This document shows positions 36,777 to 47,327 of a DNA stretch of 64,000 bases, in pieces (the first letter of the stretch is position 1; the number at the start of each line of letters is the position of its first letter). The DNA is from Strongylocentrotus droebachiensis. Lineage: Eukaryota > Echinodermata > Echinoidea > Camarodonta > Strongylocentrotidae. The stretch is taken from contig JAVYIG010001817.1 of assembly GCA_035222895.1 (NCBI GenBank), forward strand, positions 1 through 64,000, in the 5' to 3' direction. Under the pieces are notes generated by a model. That model did not search any database and was not told the origin of the DNA. It saw only the letters and a program-made list of their open reading frames with translations. A program made the position numbers and the translations under genes.

Positions 36777-37240
36777 TAGGCCTACATTGTGCATACCACT
36801 AAATTTACACAATTTCTTTTGGAAATTCTCACTTTCCAGAGTTAAACAATATTTGTTACAAAATATCTGGCATACGTTGTTGAAACAGTTACACTGCTAC
36901 GAGGGGCAATGAGGGAAATTAGGGGAAAAGAAAGAAGTAGAAAGGGAGGGGGATACAACAAGAAACAAAAAAAATAAGATTCACTCCCATACCCTCCCTT
37001 CCTAAGACGAAATTAATGTTCTCGCATTTCATCCACATACTGTGCAACTGATTATTAAAGAGAGTTAGGCCAACCCAGTTCAAAAACTGCTTCGTTGGGC
37101 AAGCAAAAAAAAAATATATATATGACCGAATGAAACCAAATTGAACAAACTTTGTGTGTAGATTGCTCTGTCCACATAGAAATACCAGTGCCCCCCCCCC
37201 ATATTGTGGATCCATGTTGCGCCACTGCCTAGTACAGCAT
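36777..37240. other. Intergenic, no gene recognised
   Basis: AT-rich sequence with a C10-type run near 37191-37200. The minus-strand open frame here lacks support. Confidence 0.4.
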
Positions 37241-37246
37241 TAGAGC

Positions 37247-37275
37247 ATGCACCTACTACTTTGTAGTAGGTGCAT
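37247..37275. repeat. Perfect 13-bp hairpin with 3-nt loop
   Basis: ATGCACCTACTAC-TTT-GTAGTAGGTGCAT is perfectly self-complementary. A second hairpin of GATCGGAG/CTCCGATC lies about 40 bp to the right (about 37308-37345). Confidence 0.85.
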
Positions 37276-37667
37276 AATTGGGGGCACTGTAGTGTTCGAG
37301 TTTAGTGATCGGAGGACAGGGCATGTGCATGCTCCGATCAACACCTAAAGAGGGCGCTAAACGCAACAAAAAACGGGTATGGTAAAAATGGACGAGGTAT
37401 ATCATGTACATTAATAGTGCGTACGAAGTTGTGTTATAAAGGATTGAAATTATGAAAGGATATTTCTAGCAATTGGTCGCTTTGCCAACTTAATAGATGT
37501 GTTGACATTCGGCCTATGTATGAACAGATAACACTATAACAAAAAATAATATTAAAAAATCCATAGGAAAATTAATTCCCTCCCCCTTTTCGTTTGGTAG
37601 GTTGACATGAAATAGTTGTTATAGAATGTCACTTCATTGCATGATAAACATCTGATTGTTATAATAT

Positions 37668-37977
37668 AATAATAATAATAACAGTGGGTTCTTGTATAGC
37701 GCTCATGTCAGTCAGATTTGACCCTCCTGGCGCTCCCGATTATTACCCTGGCTTTAGCACGGCTGCAATACGGCGCTCTAGCATTTCAATATCAATCAAT
37801 TTCATCAATCAATTTCAAGGAATAAATTCCTACCAGGTACCCATTTACTTCACCTGGGTGGAGTATGGCAAATGTAGATCAATGTCTTGCCAAGGACATT
37901 AGTGCGGCGGCGGGACTCGAACCGCGGACCTTGTGATCGACAGTCCAGCGACGTATCCACTCGACCACAACACCTCA
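37668..37977 (-). mobile_element. tRNA-derived SINE
   Basis: Read on the minus strand, the head has a pol III A box (TGGTCGAGTGG, 37967-37957) and B box (GGTTCGAGTCC, 37923-37913) in tRNA spacing, ending CCGCCGCCGCAC. The body contains CCTTGGCAAGACATTG and CTCCACCCAGGTGAAGTAAATGGGTACCTGG-type sequence, a form I know from SINEs of marine invertebrates. The tail is ACTG(TTA)n. It is a SINE rather than a tRNA gene because of its degenerate anticodon arm and 230-bp non-tRNA body. Confidence 0.85.
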
Positions 37978-38024
37978 CCTATTCCTTGGATAACATGCTT
38001 TATTTTTGTTTTAACCTCATCTCA

Positions 38025-38120
38025 CTCTCTCTCTCCCTCCATCCCTCCCTCTCTTTATCCCTTTCTCTTTGCATCTCACTGTCAACCCTCTTTCCTTGTC
38101 CATTCGTGTCCTTCTCAGTT
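38025..38120. repeat. CT-rich tract
   Basis: Imperfect CTCT/CCCT repeats directly downstream of the SINE. Confidence 0.7.
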
Positions 38121-39336
38121 TCTTGTTCCCTTTAGAGAGATATAGACAGATAAAAAAATGGTATTTTATTGCATCTTTCATGAATGGCAGTTTCACAACT
38201 GAATTGAAGATGAATTACACGAATTGGATATATACATTGTAAACAACTTACAGAATATTTAGTTAAAAATTATTTAAACGTGTCATGTTACTACTGCCTA
38301 AATACGATAAACAATTAAAAAACAGTTAATAAACATAATTTCAACCGAAAAAAAAAGAAAAATTGTATAAACATAATTATATGCCAACATTATGGACTAC
38401 GACAAATTATTCAACAGTTCGTCATGTTGCAATATTGCAGTTGAGGGTATAGTGGTAAAATAATCAAGGATAGCGGCAAGAGCAGTGGTATGAACATTTA
38501 GTAATATTTGAAATAATTATCAAAATTTAAAAGTAAATAGCAATTCAATATCATTAAAACATACCGGTACGATATATAAAATCATTAAAAGAATGTACAG
38601 GAATCAAGACATTTCAATGATAAATCATTACAATAGATATAAACATGAGCAAACCTCTCTTGCTTGTCCCTTTCAAAGGAACTGTGCCCCGTTTATTTTC
38701 ATTTTGATTAATGACAAACTTTGATCAGTCAAAATAGGCCTAGATTTAAGATCTTGCTATAGTGCTTCATTATTTTGACCATGGATCTATTACGGATGGA
38801 CATTCAACGTGATTCTTTCTTTGATCCAGTGGTAGTCACCGCCTTCTGATTATGTGCATCTTAATGAGAACATTCAGCTGTTTTAACAATAACGACTGCG
38901 TAAGCATTTTCGGGCATTGACAAGGGAGCAGTTTCCCTCTCTTGGGTTTTGTTTGGATGGTGTGCTCTGTAAGAGTATGTCTTCAATAAAAACATCCCCG
39001 ATGGGGAGCAGCAAAGTTGAAAAGCAGACGATTTTGGTGATATGAAATTTATTATTACTGATTTGCACACTTTTGCACGCACCAATGACCATATAAAACA
39101 ATTAGAAGGCCATGATCTTTATAAGCCCTGTGCGTTGTAATTCTGGAATATTATGAGGAAATTGGGGAAAACGGGATTTTAAATCACAAACAATCCAAAC
39201 AAAACCTATCTGGTATATCAACATGTTTTTCAAAAATAGAACACAGTACACGGAACAACAATTTCCAATTATTAACCAGAACTGCACATAGATTTCCCAT
39301 GATTTAGGCGATTTATTTATTTCTGCGCATGTATAT
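38121..39336. other. Intergenic, no gene recognised
   Basis: AT-rich sequence without supported features. Confidence 0.4.
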
Positions 39337-40184
39337 TACACACTAAGAAAAAATGGTGCAACTATGCACCTTTAGGGGTTCAAACCGATGCAACAATAGC
39401 AGCACCTTTAGGGGTTAAATCCTGCACCCTTTTTAAAGGTGCGATCCTGCACCCTTCAAAAGGGTGCCAGATTGAACCTTTTTGGGAAAATGTTAGTACC
39501 CTTTATGGTTCAATCCTGCACCTTTAGGGGTGCAAACCGATGCAACAATAGCAGCACCTTTAGGGGTTAAATCCTGCACCCTTTAGGAGGGTGCCAGAAT
39601 GCACCTTTTAGGAGACATGTTAGTACCCTTAGTGGTTCAATCCTGCTCCTTTAGGGGTGCAAACCGATGCAATAGCAGCACCTTAAGAGGTTCAATCCTG
39701 CACCCTTTAAAAGGTGCAATTCTGCACCCATCATTGAGGAATACTCGTGACATTTGCTCGTACACTAATACGTATTAAACATGTATGATGTTTCTTGGTT
39801 AGTAATCATATGATCAATATATATATTGCTAAAACGTGAATGTAATTGTAACATGATCAGACAAAATAATCTATTGGTTAATGATTGCCGAAGGAAAATA
39901 CAAATCACAAAATTGATGTGCATTGTCATAATTTGATTAACAAATAATATGATAAATGTATTGTTATGTGAACACGTGGAAAGTAATCATGAATATGCAT
40001 GCAATATGCAAACTTTTATTTTGCACCTTTTTGGGTCGTTAGGGTTCATTTTTGTGGGAAGGGTGCAAAATCTTATATTGCACCCTATTTTGAATCCCTT
40101 TTCCTTCAATTGGGTTCATTTTTATGAAAAGGGTGCAAACTCTTATTTTGCACCCTTTTTTGCACCCTTTTTTCTTAGAGTGTA
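39337..40184. mobile_element. TA-flanked TIR element with internal GGTGCA arrays
   Basis: TA (39337-39338) is followed by CACACTAAGAAAAAATGGTGCA-type sequence. The right end is its inverse, TGCACCCTTTTTTCTTAGAGTG, before TA (40183-40184). The left 390 bp is an array of TTTAGGGGTT-CAATCCTGCACC phrases in both directions. The right part carries GGGTGCAAA(A/C)TCTTAT(A/T)TTGCACCC blocks. No transposase frame is present, so it is a non-autonomous element of TA-targeting type. Confidence 0.75.
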
Positions 40185-41414
40185 ACATGTTTAAAATCAC
40201 TATCTTGATTCTGTCCCGGCTTATTGGCGGTGACCATCATGAGATCAAAAAGAAGAAACATGTACGGAATGTTATTGAGACGACATTGACGGAGACAATC
40301 ACAATGAATTCGTTAAGAAAACGATGAATGTCCATTCGTAATAGGTCCATGTTTTGACACAGGCCTGTGACCCGCCTCTCCAAAAAGTTTAACAGTTGTG
40401 GGTTGAAAATAAAATAGGTGAATACAGGGGTGCAAAGACCGATGCATTGCACTCGACAGGCGAATCAGTATAGAGTCAGAACATAGGCGCCATCAAGGGA
40501 TGTACTTCATTTACCTGAAATCGTGTGATGGCGCTATAATAATTAGCATCGAGATAATATTGATATAATTATGACTGTTATTGTTCTTTTTCTTGCTTAA
40601 GGCAAACTCATTTTCATAATATAAGATAAGAGGGGCGATCTTTAAAAGTACACCCACAATAGAATAGTAGGCCTAAATTATTTTATCAAAAACCATAACA
40701 TCAAGTTTATTTCATGCTAGTGCTCAATGCTCACACTCTCATGATTATGAACCCCCGTCATACCGATAGACCAAAATATATCAATAAAGTCTAAGCCATT
40801 CGGGGGTAATGTAATTTTGTTGGCGGCCTAATTGGGGCAGACTCGTCGATGTTACTGGAATACAAGCAAACACTGAAATGGAACCTTGCCGAAGTTCTCT
40901 TTGTTAATCCCCATTGCCCTATTCAAATTCAAATTAGCCCTGGCCTGGAAGTCTATCAATAAGCTCTTGCAACGCTTGATGGACTTCTTTATAAAGGTCT
41001 GATCGATCGTCGCCGTAAGAAAACGTCACAATCGTAACGAGGCACAACAAACGACGCGTAGTATAGGTAAATGGTATTTCAATGCGCTACATGCCTTTAT
41101 GGTGTAGGTATTTGTATTTATAGAGCCGATTGAGAGTAATTGAAGACTTAATCGCCTGGGAAAATCATTAACTCATCAAACAATCGAGGTTATAAACCTT
41201 ACCACCGTTAGTTTTGATGACCGTCGGCAGCTCTACTTGCCTAGCAACTGAGATTATGGACACTCACACTTTGCCTGTTTTGTTTGATCTTTTTAAAAAC
41301 TTCCATGTACTGCGTGCAAGGTGTATTTAAAATGACTGGTTTCTTAATCGTGTTAATGGATTTCTGATGTGGTCGGTATGTTCTTTGTCTATATTCGACA
41401 TTGAATAAATTGAC
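40185..41414. other. Upstream flank of the GPCR gene
   Basis: No exon or core promoter element is clear. The receptor's transcription start cannot be placed. Confidence 0.4.
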
Positions 41415-42779
41415 ATGCCGTCGGTTAACGTTTCGAATTCGACGTCCTCCAATGACGACGTCGAACGGATCGGGAAGACGGTTGGATTGGTCATCATCGT
41501 TTTGCTTTCTTTGATCGGGCATATCATCTACTTCGTGACATTCTTCCGAACTCCAAGACTACGTGCTCGAACTGGACCATGGTATCTCTTCACCAACATC
41601 GCCGTAGCCAATGTCGTCGCCGCCGTCTTCTCTCTCATCCCCAACATCCTCGCTACGTGGTCGGGATCGTGGACGTTAGGTGATGGGTTCTGCACCGCCT
41701 CAGCATTCTTGACCAGGTTTACTTTCTATCAAATATGGCACACGGTTGGAATCCTCTTCGTAGAAAGGTACGTCAGGATCATGGTGCCGCTCAAGCACAA
41801 GGAAATCTTCAGGGTGATACCGACGATGATCCTTCTGAGTGCGCTTTGGTTTTTCGACGCCGTTCTGTCCATGTTTCCCTTGATCAATTGGGGAGGGTAT
41901 GGTTACCTCATCACAGAAGGACAGTGCGCCCACTCTGTCGACGGCTACCAGAAGAATGTGTCTCATCTGTATTTCACCATCGTCATGGGCATCGTCCTTC
42001 CGTTGTTTCTTTCGATCACGTTGTTTGCCGTGACTGTGCGTGGAGCATTAAGGCGCTCGAAACATAACGAGGACATCTTCAAAGAGGAATTAGAAGTCCC
42101 GGAATCGTATGGCTACCAGCTGAGACGCCGTGAAAAGACACTCGCACGAACCATCAAGAACCCGACCTTGACAGAGGAGAGGATGAAGAAACTAAGAAAG
42201 AGACAAAAGAAACGAATTAAAAAGAAAAAGAAGCGGGCAAAGCGTCGTAGAGACGATGATTCATCATCATCTTCATCATCGTCGTCATCCTCTTCGTCGT
42301 CGTCATCATCGTCTTCGTCCTCCTCCTCCTCATCAGAAGATGAAAGTGCAACTCATCGGCGGTACAAGGATGCAAAGCGGAAGAAACGAGCCTGTCGATA
42401 TCGTCCCAATGAGATGGCGTTTGTAAAGACAGCAGCTCTTATCCTCCTATCCATCAGCATCTGTTGGATCCCTTATCTCATTGTCAAAGTTTTCGAGACA
42501 TACGACATCGTACTCCCAACAATCATCGTAGTCATCGTCGCTTTCCTCTCCTACTTCAGCCACGCGGTTTGTCCCTTCATCTACATCATCAGCAGCAGGA
42601 GCTTCAGACGAAATATCAACAGAGCATTCTGTCGCGCTTGTCTCAGAGCTAGTAAGAGAAAGAAGAAGTCAGAAGAAAGGAGACAGAGAGATGTCCAGGA
42701 GGGTGGAATCATCCATGATAATAAGGCTTATCTAGGTGATGAGGATTCTGGAGTCGAGGCTGTTTCAGAAACTATGTGA
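41415..42779 (+). CDS. Class A (rhodopsin-type) orphan GPCR, single exon
   Basis: A 454-residue intronless receptor with seven hydrophobic segments (about 21-44, 58-80, 94-116, 134-156, 184-208, 337-358 and 366-392). Diagnostic features are two N-glycosylation sequons at N5 and N8, C93 and C171 for the loop disulfide, ERY at 117-119 in place of DRY, W145 in helix 4, P196 in helix 5, CWIP at 350-353, and CPFIY at 386-390 in place of NPxxY. Position 1.50 is H36, 2.50 is N66 and 3.39 is I107, so the usual sodium pocket is absent. Loop 3 is about 130 residues and holds a Lys/Arg block (about 256-279) followed by 25 consecutive serines (283-307) between acidic residues. C406 and C409 may be palmitoylated. 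No retinal lysine occurs at 7.43 (tyrosine instead), so it is not a functional opsin. Ligand unknown; single-exon rhodopsin-type receptors are abundant in sea urchins. Confidence 0.93.
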   Translation: MPSVNVSNSTSSNDDVERIGKTVGLVIIVLLSLIGHIIYFVTFFRTPRLRARTGPWYLFTNIAVANVVAAVFSLIPNILATWSGSWTLGDGFCTASAFLTRFTFYQIWHTVGILFVERYVRIMVPLKHKEIFRVIPTMILLSALWFFDAVLSMFPLINWGGYGYLITEGQCAHSVDGYQKNVSHLYFTIVMGIVLPLFLSITLFAVTVRGALRRSKHNEDIFKEELEVPESYGYQLRRREKTLARTIKNPTLTEERMKKLRKRQKKRIKKKKKRAKRRRDDDSSSSSSSSSSSSSSSSSSSSSSSSSEDESATHRRYKDAKRKKRACRYRPNEMAFVKTAALILLSISICWIPYLIVKVFETYDIVLPTIIVVIVAFLSYFSHAVCPFIYIISSRSFRRNINRAFCRACLRASKRKKKSEERRQRDVQEGGIIHDNKAYLGDEDSGVEAVSETM

Positions 42780-42933
42780 TGGCTGTGTGTCTTAATAAGT
42801 CATTAAACATTTTATTGTGTTTGTCTATAACAACAATTAGTTGTCTATAACAATATCGTAAAGGCAGATTTTACCCCTTCCCACCATAGGAACCCATTAA
42901 TGTGTAATTAAGATGTATACAACACTTGCTCAA

Positions 42934-42939
42934 AATAAA
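42934..42939 (+). terminator. Candidate GPCR polyadenylation signal
   Basis: AATAAA about 155 bp after the receptor stop codon, the first such hexamer downstream. Confidence 0.5.
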
Positions 42940-44172
42940 TTGTGAAAATCATTGTACTTTAGTCCTAACTATAGCTTTTTTGACCGGAATATCACATGAA
43001 TAGACAAAGAAACGTTGCTTCCAAACAAATTTTCCAAAGATAAATTAAGAAAGATTGGAAAGTCAGTCAAATATTAATACGACCAGAAAGCACATGTTTT
43101 TAACAAAAGGTTATTTAAAAAAAAAAAAAAAAAAAGAGCGGGGGGGGGGGAAATAAAATTATCAGTATAATTCTGATGTCAATGATAATTCAAATGCTTT
43201 GCAAAATCTTAAATTAAATTCTTTGTTATGCCAAAGTATGATGCTTTTGTGATTATGTAAGTTTGATTTGTATCATTGTATCTTTGAGTGTAAAAAAAAA
43301 TGTATCTGATGAGGCAAAGAAAGAAGAAGTATAAGAAAAAAAGATGATATAATTATAACTAGGGGCGGATTTATGTTAAGAGTGTGGGGTGAAAAATCTT
43401 TGACAATATCTTTAAATCTCTGTCAACTTCCCGCGTTTGGATTCGCCAATTTAGGGAGGGGGTAGATTTCGTGGACGATAGTGGCATTGGTAGTTTTTCA
43501 AGAGTTTATGTTTTGGCTGTACAATATCGTTTAGTATCATTTTTTTTATGTTACCTACTTGGGGAAGTATTCGTTTTTAAATATACAAAGCTTTCTGGTG
43601 GTTCACTTCAATTAGATTTACTTGCTAAAATATTGCCGGTTGCAATGATAGCATTAAGTTCTACTTTACATGGGCAATACATACTAAAAGACAAACTATA
43701 TAGTGCAGCAAATCTTCTAAAACTCATTTTTACAGCAAATTTCGTGTTGTCCAATGGAAATAGACTACTTTGTGGCTGTTGTTGTTGCGGTTGTTGTTTT
43801 GATCGAGATAATAAATGCTTTTCATCATATTAAACAAATTAAATAGATGGAATTTTATTTAAAGGCCCACTGCACTACTTGTAGCTACTTGCGCCCTCTA
43901 TATAACAAACAATGTCTAATCGGTGACCATTGGTCCCCCATGATCCTCTTTTTCTTATGTTAACTGAGAGCTGAGTTGATGAGATAACCACCTGTCCAGT
44001 GACCTTGCAGGGCAGTCTAATCCCTCCTATAAACTACGGCAGATAAGCTTTAAAACTCTATCGAGAAGGAATTTTATACTTTCATATAACTTGCTCTCAA
44101 ATTGCAGGAAATCATAGAGATAGATCTCTCTGAATACAAAACATATCATCCTCTTGGTAAAACATGCAAAAC
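42940..44172. other. Downstream flank of GPCR, no gene recognised
   Basis: Contains an A19 and G10 run near 43118-43150. A 120-codon open frame at 43471-43833 has no ATG start and no family resemblance. Confidence 0.45.
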
Positions 44173-44380
44173 TATGGTGGCCCTGAAGGGACATCGCGAA
44201 TAGACTAAATCGTGAAAAATTGGCGATAAAATTCACGATATCGTCAATTTTATCGTGAATAATTGACGATAAAATTCACGAAATTGACGATATCGTCAAT
44301 TTCGTCGTGAAAAATTGGCGATAAAATTCACGATATCGTGAACTTTATCGTGAAAAGTTCACAATAAAGTTCACGATAAA

Positions 44381-44535
44381 ATATATATTATATATATATA
44401 AAATATATATTATATATATATAAAATATATATTATATATATATAAAATATATATTATATATATATAAAATATATATTATATATATATAAAATATATATTA
44501 TATATATATTATATATTATATTATATAATGTATAT
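44381..44535. repeat. 22-bp AT satellite in left arm
   Basis: About six copies of AAAATATATATTATATATATAT, each unit nearly palindromic. The mirror array in the right arm is at about 47034-47172. Confidence 0.9.
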
Positions 44536-44631
44536 TTTATCGTGAACTTTATCATGAACTTTTTTCTCCTGGCTGGGGCAGTACTCTAGCTGACACGTGA
44601 CTGAAGAATAGTACAAGTTGCCGATAGTCAT

Positions 44632-45424
44632 TAGGGACTTTTAGAATGAGTAGACGAGAACACGACGTACGCCGATTGATCATGCGTGTCAACGTACTCA
44701 ACTTCCCATGTTGACTACAATTAGGAATCTTTTAGATTGCACTCGACGATATACATGCATGCAGGAAGTAACACTATGAATTACATGACAGACAAAGAAA
44801 GAGGACAAAATATACAGTTCCTCATTCTACCCTCAACAATAGGCCATTTTCTTAATGTAACCAAATTTAATGCATAGGTCTTTGTGAAGTGCCTCAATAC
44901 AAATTATTTCATTCACCTGATAGGAATAGTAGTATTTCAATAGTCAGAATGCAACTGCATATATTAAGTGTTGCTAGGTACATGTAGGTTAAGCCATAAT
45001 GTTTGTCCAACGTGGCAACAACTAATGTATGCAGTTAGGATTAGGTGAATGAAATAGTTTGTATTGAGGCACTTCACAAAGACCTATGCATTCAATTTGG
45101 TTACATTACGAAAATGGCCTATTGCTGTGGTAGAACATCCCTTCACTGCTATTATGTAAAAATGTGTAGAACAGGTGAATATGCATGTGACACTTGTTCT
45201 ACACATTTTTACATAATAGCAGGGAAGGGATGTTCCTTTGTCTACCTGAGGAACTGTATATTTTATGCGCACGCGGCATATACTAGTACCGTACTAGATT
45301 TAGGAAAATCAAGGTTGACGCATTCTCGATCGCCGACTGAGACGACGTGACGCATGCGCAGTGCCTTAAAAGGACGTCACACGTTGCAGTCAAAGCTGTA
45401 AACGTGCAAATCTAAAAGTCCCTA
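44632..45424. mobile_element. Inner TIR element X, left copy
   Basis: TA-GGGACTTTTAGA at 44632 and TCTAAAAGTCCC-TA ending 45424 give a 12-bp TIR with TA duplication. Internally, 44821-44935 is repeated inverted at about 45040-45130. A 101-nt hairpin lies at 45134-45234. The open frame across it is a by-product of the repeat. Confidence 0.8.
45134..45234. repeat. 44-bp-arm hairpin inside element X
   Basis: AACATCCCTTCACTGCTATT...GAACAGGTG pairs with CACTTGTTC...AGGGATGTT across a loop of about 13 nt, with only a few mismatches. The counterpart in the right arm is 45783-45883. Confidence 0.9.
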
Positions 45425-45591
45425 TTATTTGGAGGTTGAAGACGACTTGTGACGAGACGTTTTAACCTGTAGATCTAGATCTACTTCTACGAGTTTTACC
45501 ATGATTTCTGTGAAAATGGTAGGTTTTAACTTTAAATTATGATTTTCGTCGTATTTTATCTTAGGTTTATCTTTAGGTTTTCTTCCAGGAA

Positions 45592-46945
45592 TAGGGACTT
45601 TTAGATTTGCACGTTTTCAGCTTTGACTGCAACGTGTGGCGTAATTTTAAGGCACTGCGCATGCGTCACGTCGTCTCAGTCGGCGATCGAGAATGCGTCC
45701 GACCTTGATTTTCCTAAATCTAGTACGATACTAGTATATGCCGCGTGCGCATAAAATATACAGTTCCTCAGGTAGACAAAGGAACATCCCTTCCCTGCTA
45801 TTATGTAAAAATGTGTAGAACAAGTGTCACATGCATATTCACCTGTTCTACACATTTTTACATAAGAGCAGTGAAGGGATGTTCTACCACAGCAATAGGC
45901 CATTTTCGTAATGTAACCAAATTTAATGCATAGGTCTTTGTGAAGTGCCTCAATACAAACTATTTCATTCACCTGTTAAAGGTACAATGTCCCATTTGCA
46001 GGCCAAAAAAATGAAAAAGTTAAATTCCAACTGCATTTGAAAGATAATACTAATTTAGAACTTCCCTAAAAAAGTTGGGGCTTGAAAATGTCTTCAAGTG
46101 GGAAAATAACGACTATTAGTTGTCAAATCGACTTTAGGGCTATAGAGCCCAAAAGTAATAGTCTTGATTTTCAGACAATTGTACCGAATGGTCATACGTT
46201 TTACGCTGCGCAAAGATTCAATCAGTTTAATCTTGGCCATCACAAGAAGTGGGTTATTGATGTAGACAAATGCTCATGGGCCCTTTACAACTCTTTTCAT
46301 GTATGTTATTACCAAAGAAGAAAAAAAAGCCAGTCAGTCACTCAATAGTGTCTGACAGTGAAGTCTAGCAAGTAAACGGGTTTCCTTGCATAATTTGAAT
46401 ATGAGGACACTGCTAACGTTTAAATTTCACATATAGGACATACATGACATATTCACAATTCCTGCAAAGTTCTACAGAATTTGAGGTTGGCTGCAAAAGG
46501 GACATAGTACCTTTAAGAATAATAGTATTTCAATACACAGAATCCTAACTGCATACATTAGTTGTTGCCACGTTGGACAAACATTATGGCTTAACCTACC
46601 TAGCAACACTTAATATATGCAGTTGCATTCTGACTATTGAAATACTACTATTCCTATCAGGTGAATGAAATAATTTGTATTGAGGCACTTCACAAAGACC
46701 TATGCATTAAATTTGGTTACATTAAGAAAATGGCCTATTGTTGAGGGTAGAATGAGGAACTGTATATTTTGTCCTCTTTCTTTGTCTGTCATGTAATTCA
46801 TAGTGTTACTTCCTGCATGCATGTATATCGTCGAGTGCAATCTAAAAGATTCCTAATTGTAGTCAACATGGGAAGTTGAGTACGTTGACACGCATGATCA
46901 GTCGGCGTACGTCGTGTTCTCTTCTACTCATTCTAAAAGTCCCTA
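45592..46945. mobile_element. Inner TIR element X, right (inverted) copy
   Basis: TA-GGGACTTTTAGA at 45592 and TCTAAAAGTCCC-TA ending 46945. This is the inverse of the left copy, enlarged by the family A MITE at 45976-46516. Its hairpin is at 45783-45883. Confidence 0.8.
45976..46516 (+). mobile_element. TTAA-flanked MITE, family A, copy 2, inserted in palindrome
   Basis: TTAA (45976-45979) then AGGTACAATGTCCC; GGGACATAGTACCT then TTAA (46513-46516). It interrupts the right arm where the left arm is uninterrupted, so it arrived after the palindrome formed. It carries the 86-codon frame at 46088-46348, shared with copy 1 at 36.2-36.8 kb. Confidence 0.88.
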
Positions 46946-47327
46946 ATGACTATCGGCAACTTGTACTATTCTTCAGTCACGTGTCAGAGTACTGCCCCAG
47001 CCAGGAGAAAAAAGTTCACGATAAAGTTCACGATTAAATATACATTATATAATATAATATATAATATATATATAATATATATTTTATATATATATAATAT
47101 ATATTTTATATATATATAATATATATTTTATATATATATAATATATATTTTATATATATATAATATATATTTTATCGTGAACTTTATTGTGAACTTTTCA
47201 CGATAAAGTTCACGATATCGTGAATTTTATCGCCAATTTTTCACGATAAAATTGACGATATCGTGAATTTTATCGCCAATTTTTTCACGATTTAGTCTAT
47301 TCGCGATGTCCCTTCAGGGCCACCATA

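Larger units (their letters stand above)
44173..47327. mobile_element. 3.15-kb palindromic (foldback) element with TA target duplication
   Basis: TA (44173-44174) then TGGTGGCCCTGAAGGGACAT opens the left arm. The exact inverse followed by TA (47326-47327) closes the right arm. The arms (about 1.25 kb left; about 1.2 kb right after subtracting a 541-bp inserted MITE) are inverted copies around a 171-bp spacer (45423-45593). Each arm contains, from outside in, a subterminal array of TTCACGATAAA/TTTATCGTGAA motifs, a 22-bp AT satellite, and a smaller element with GGGACTTTTAGA ends and TA flanks that itself folds into hairpins. There is no transposase. Confidence 0.9.

Noticed and set aside
37913..37967. 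A functional tRNA gene on the minus strand
   Set aside because: A and B boxes are present, but the cloverleaf is degenerate and continues into a typical SINE body and TTA tail.
41415..42779. Calling the GPCR an opsin
   Set aside because: Position 7.43 is tyrosine, not the retinal-binding lysine.
43471..43833. 120-codon open frame downstream of the GPCR
   Set aside because: No ATG start, no recognisable domain, a cysteine/glycine-rich end from low-complexity TGT repeats, and no splice context.
45045..45972. Matching about 100-codon frames on opposite strands in the palindrome
   Set aside because: Their similarity is explained by the inverted duplication itself; they span hairpin sequence and show no domain.
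46088..46348. 86-codon frame conserved in both family A MITEs as a possible gene
   Set aside because: About a quarter of the residues differ between the copies, including non-conservative changes, which does not look like selection on a protein; two copies are too few to claim coding function.
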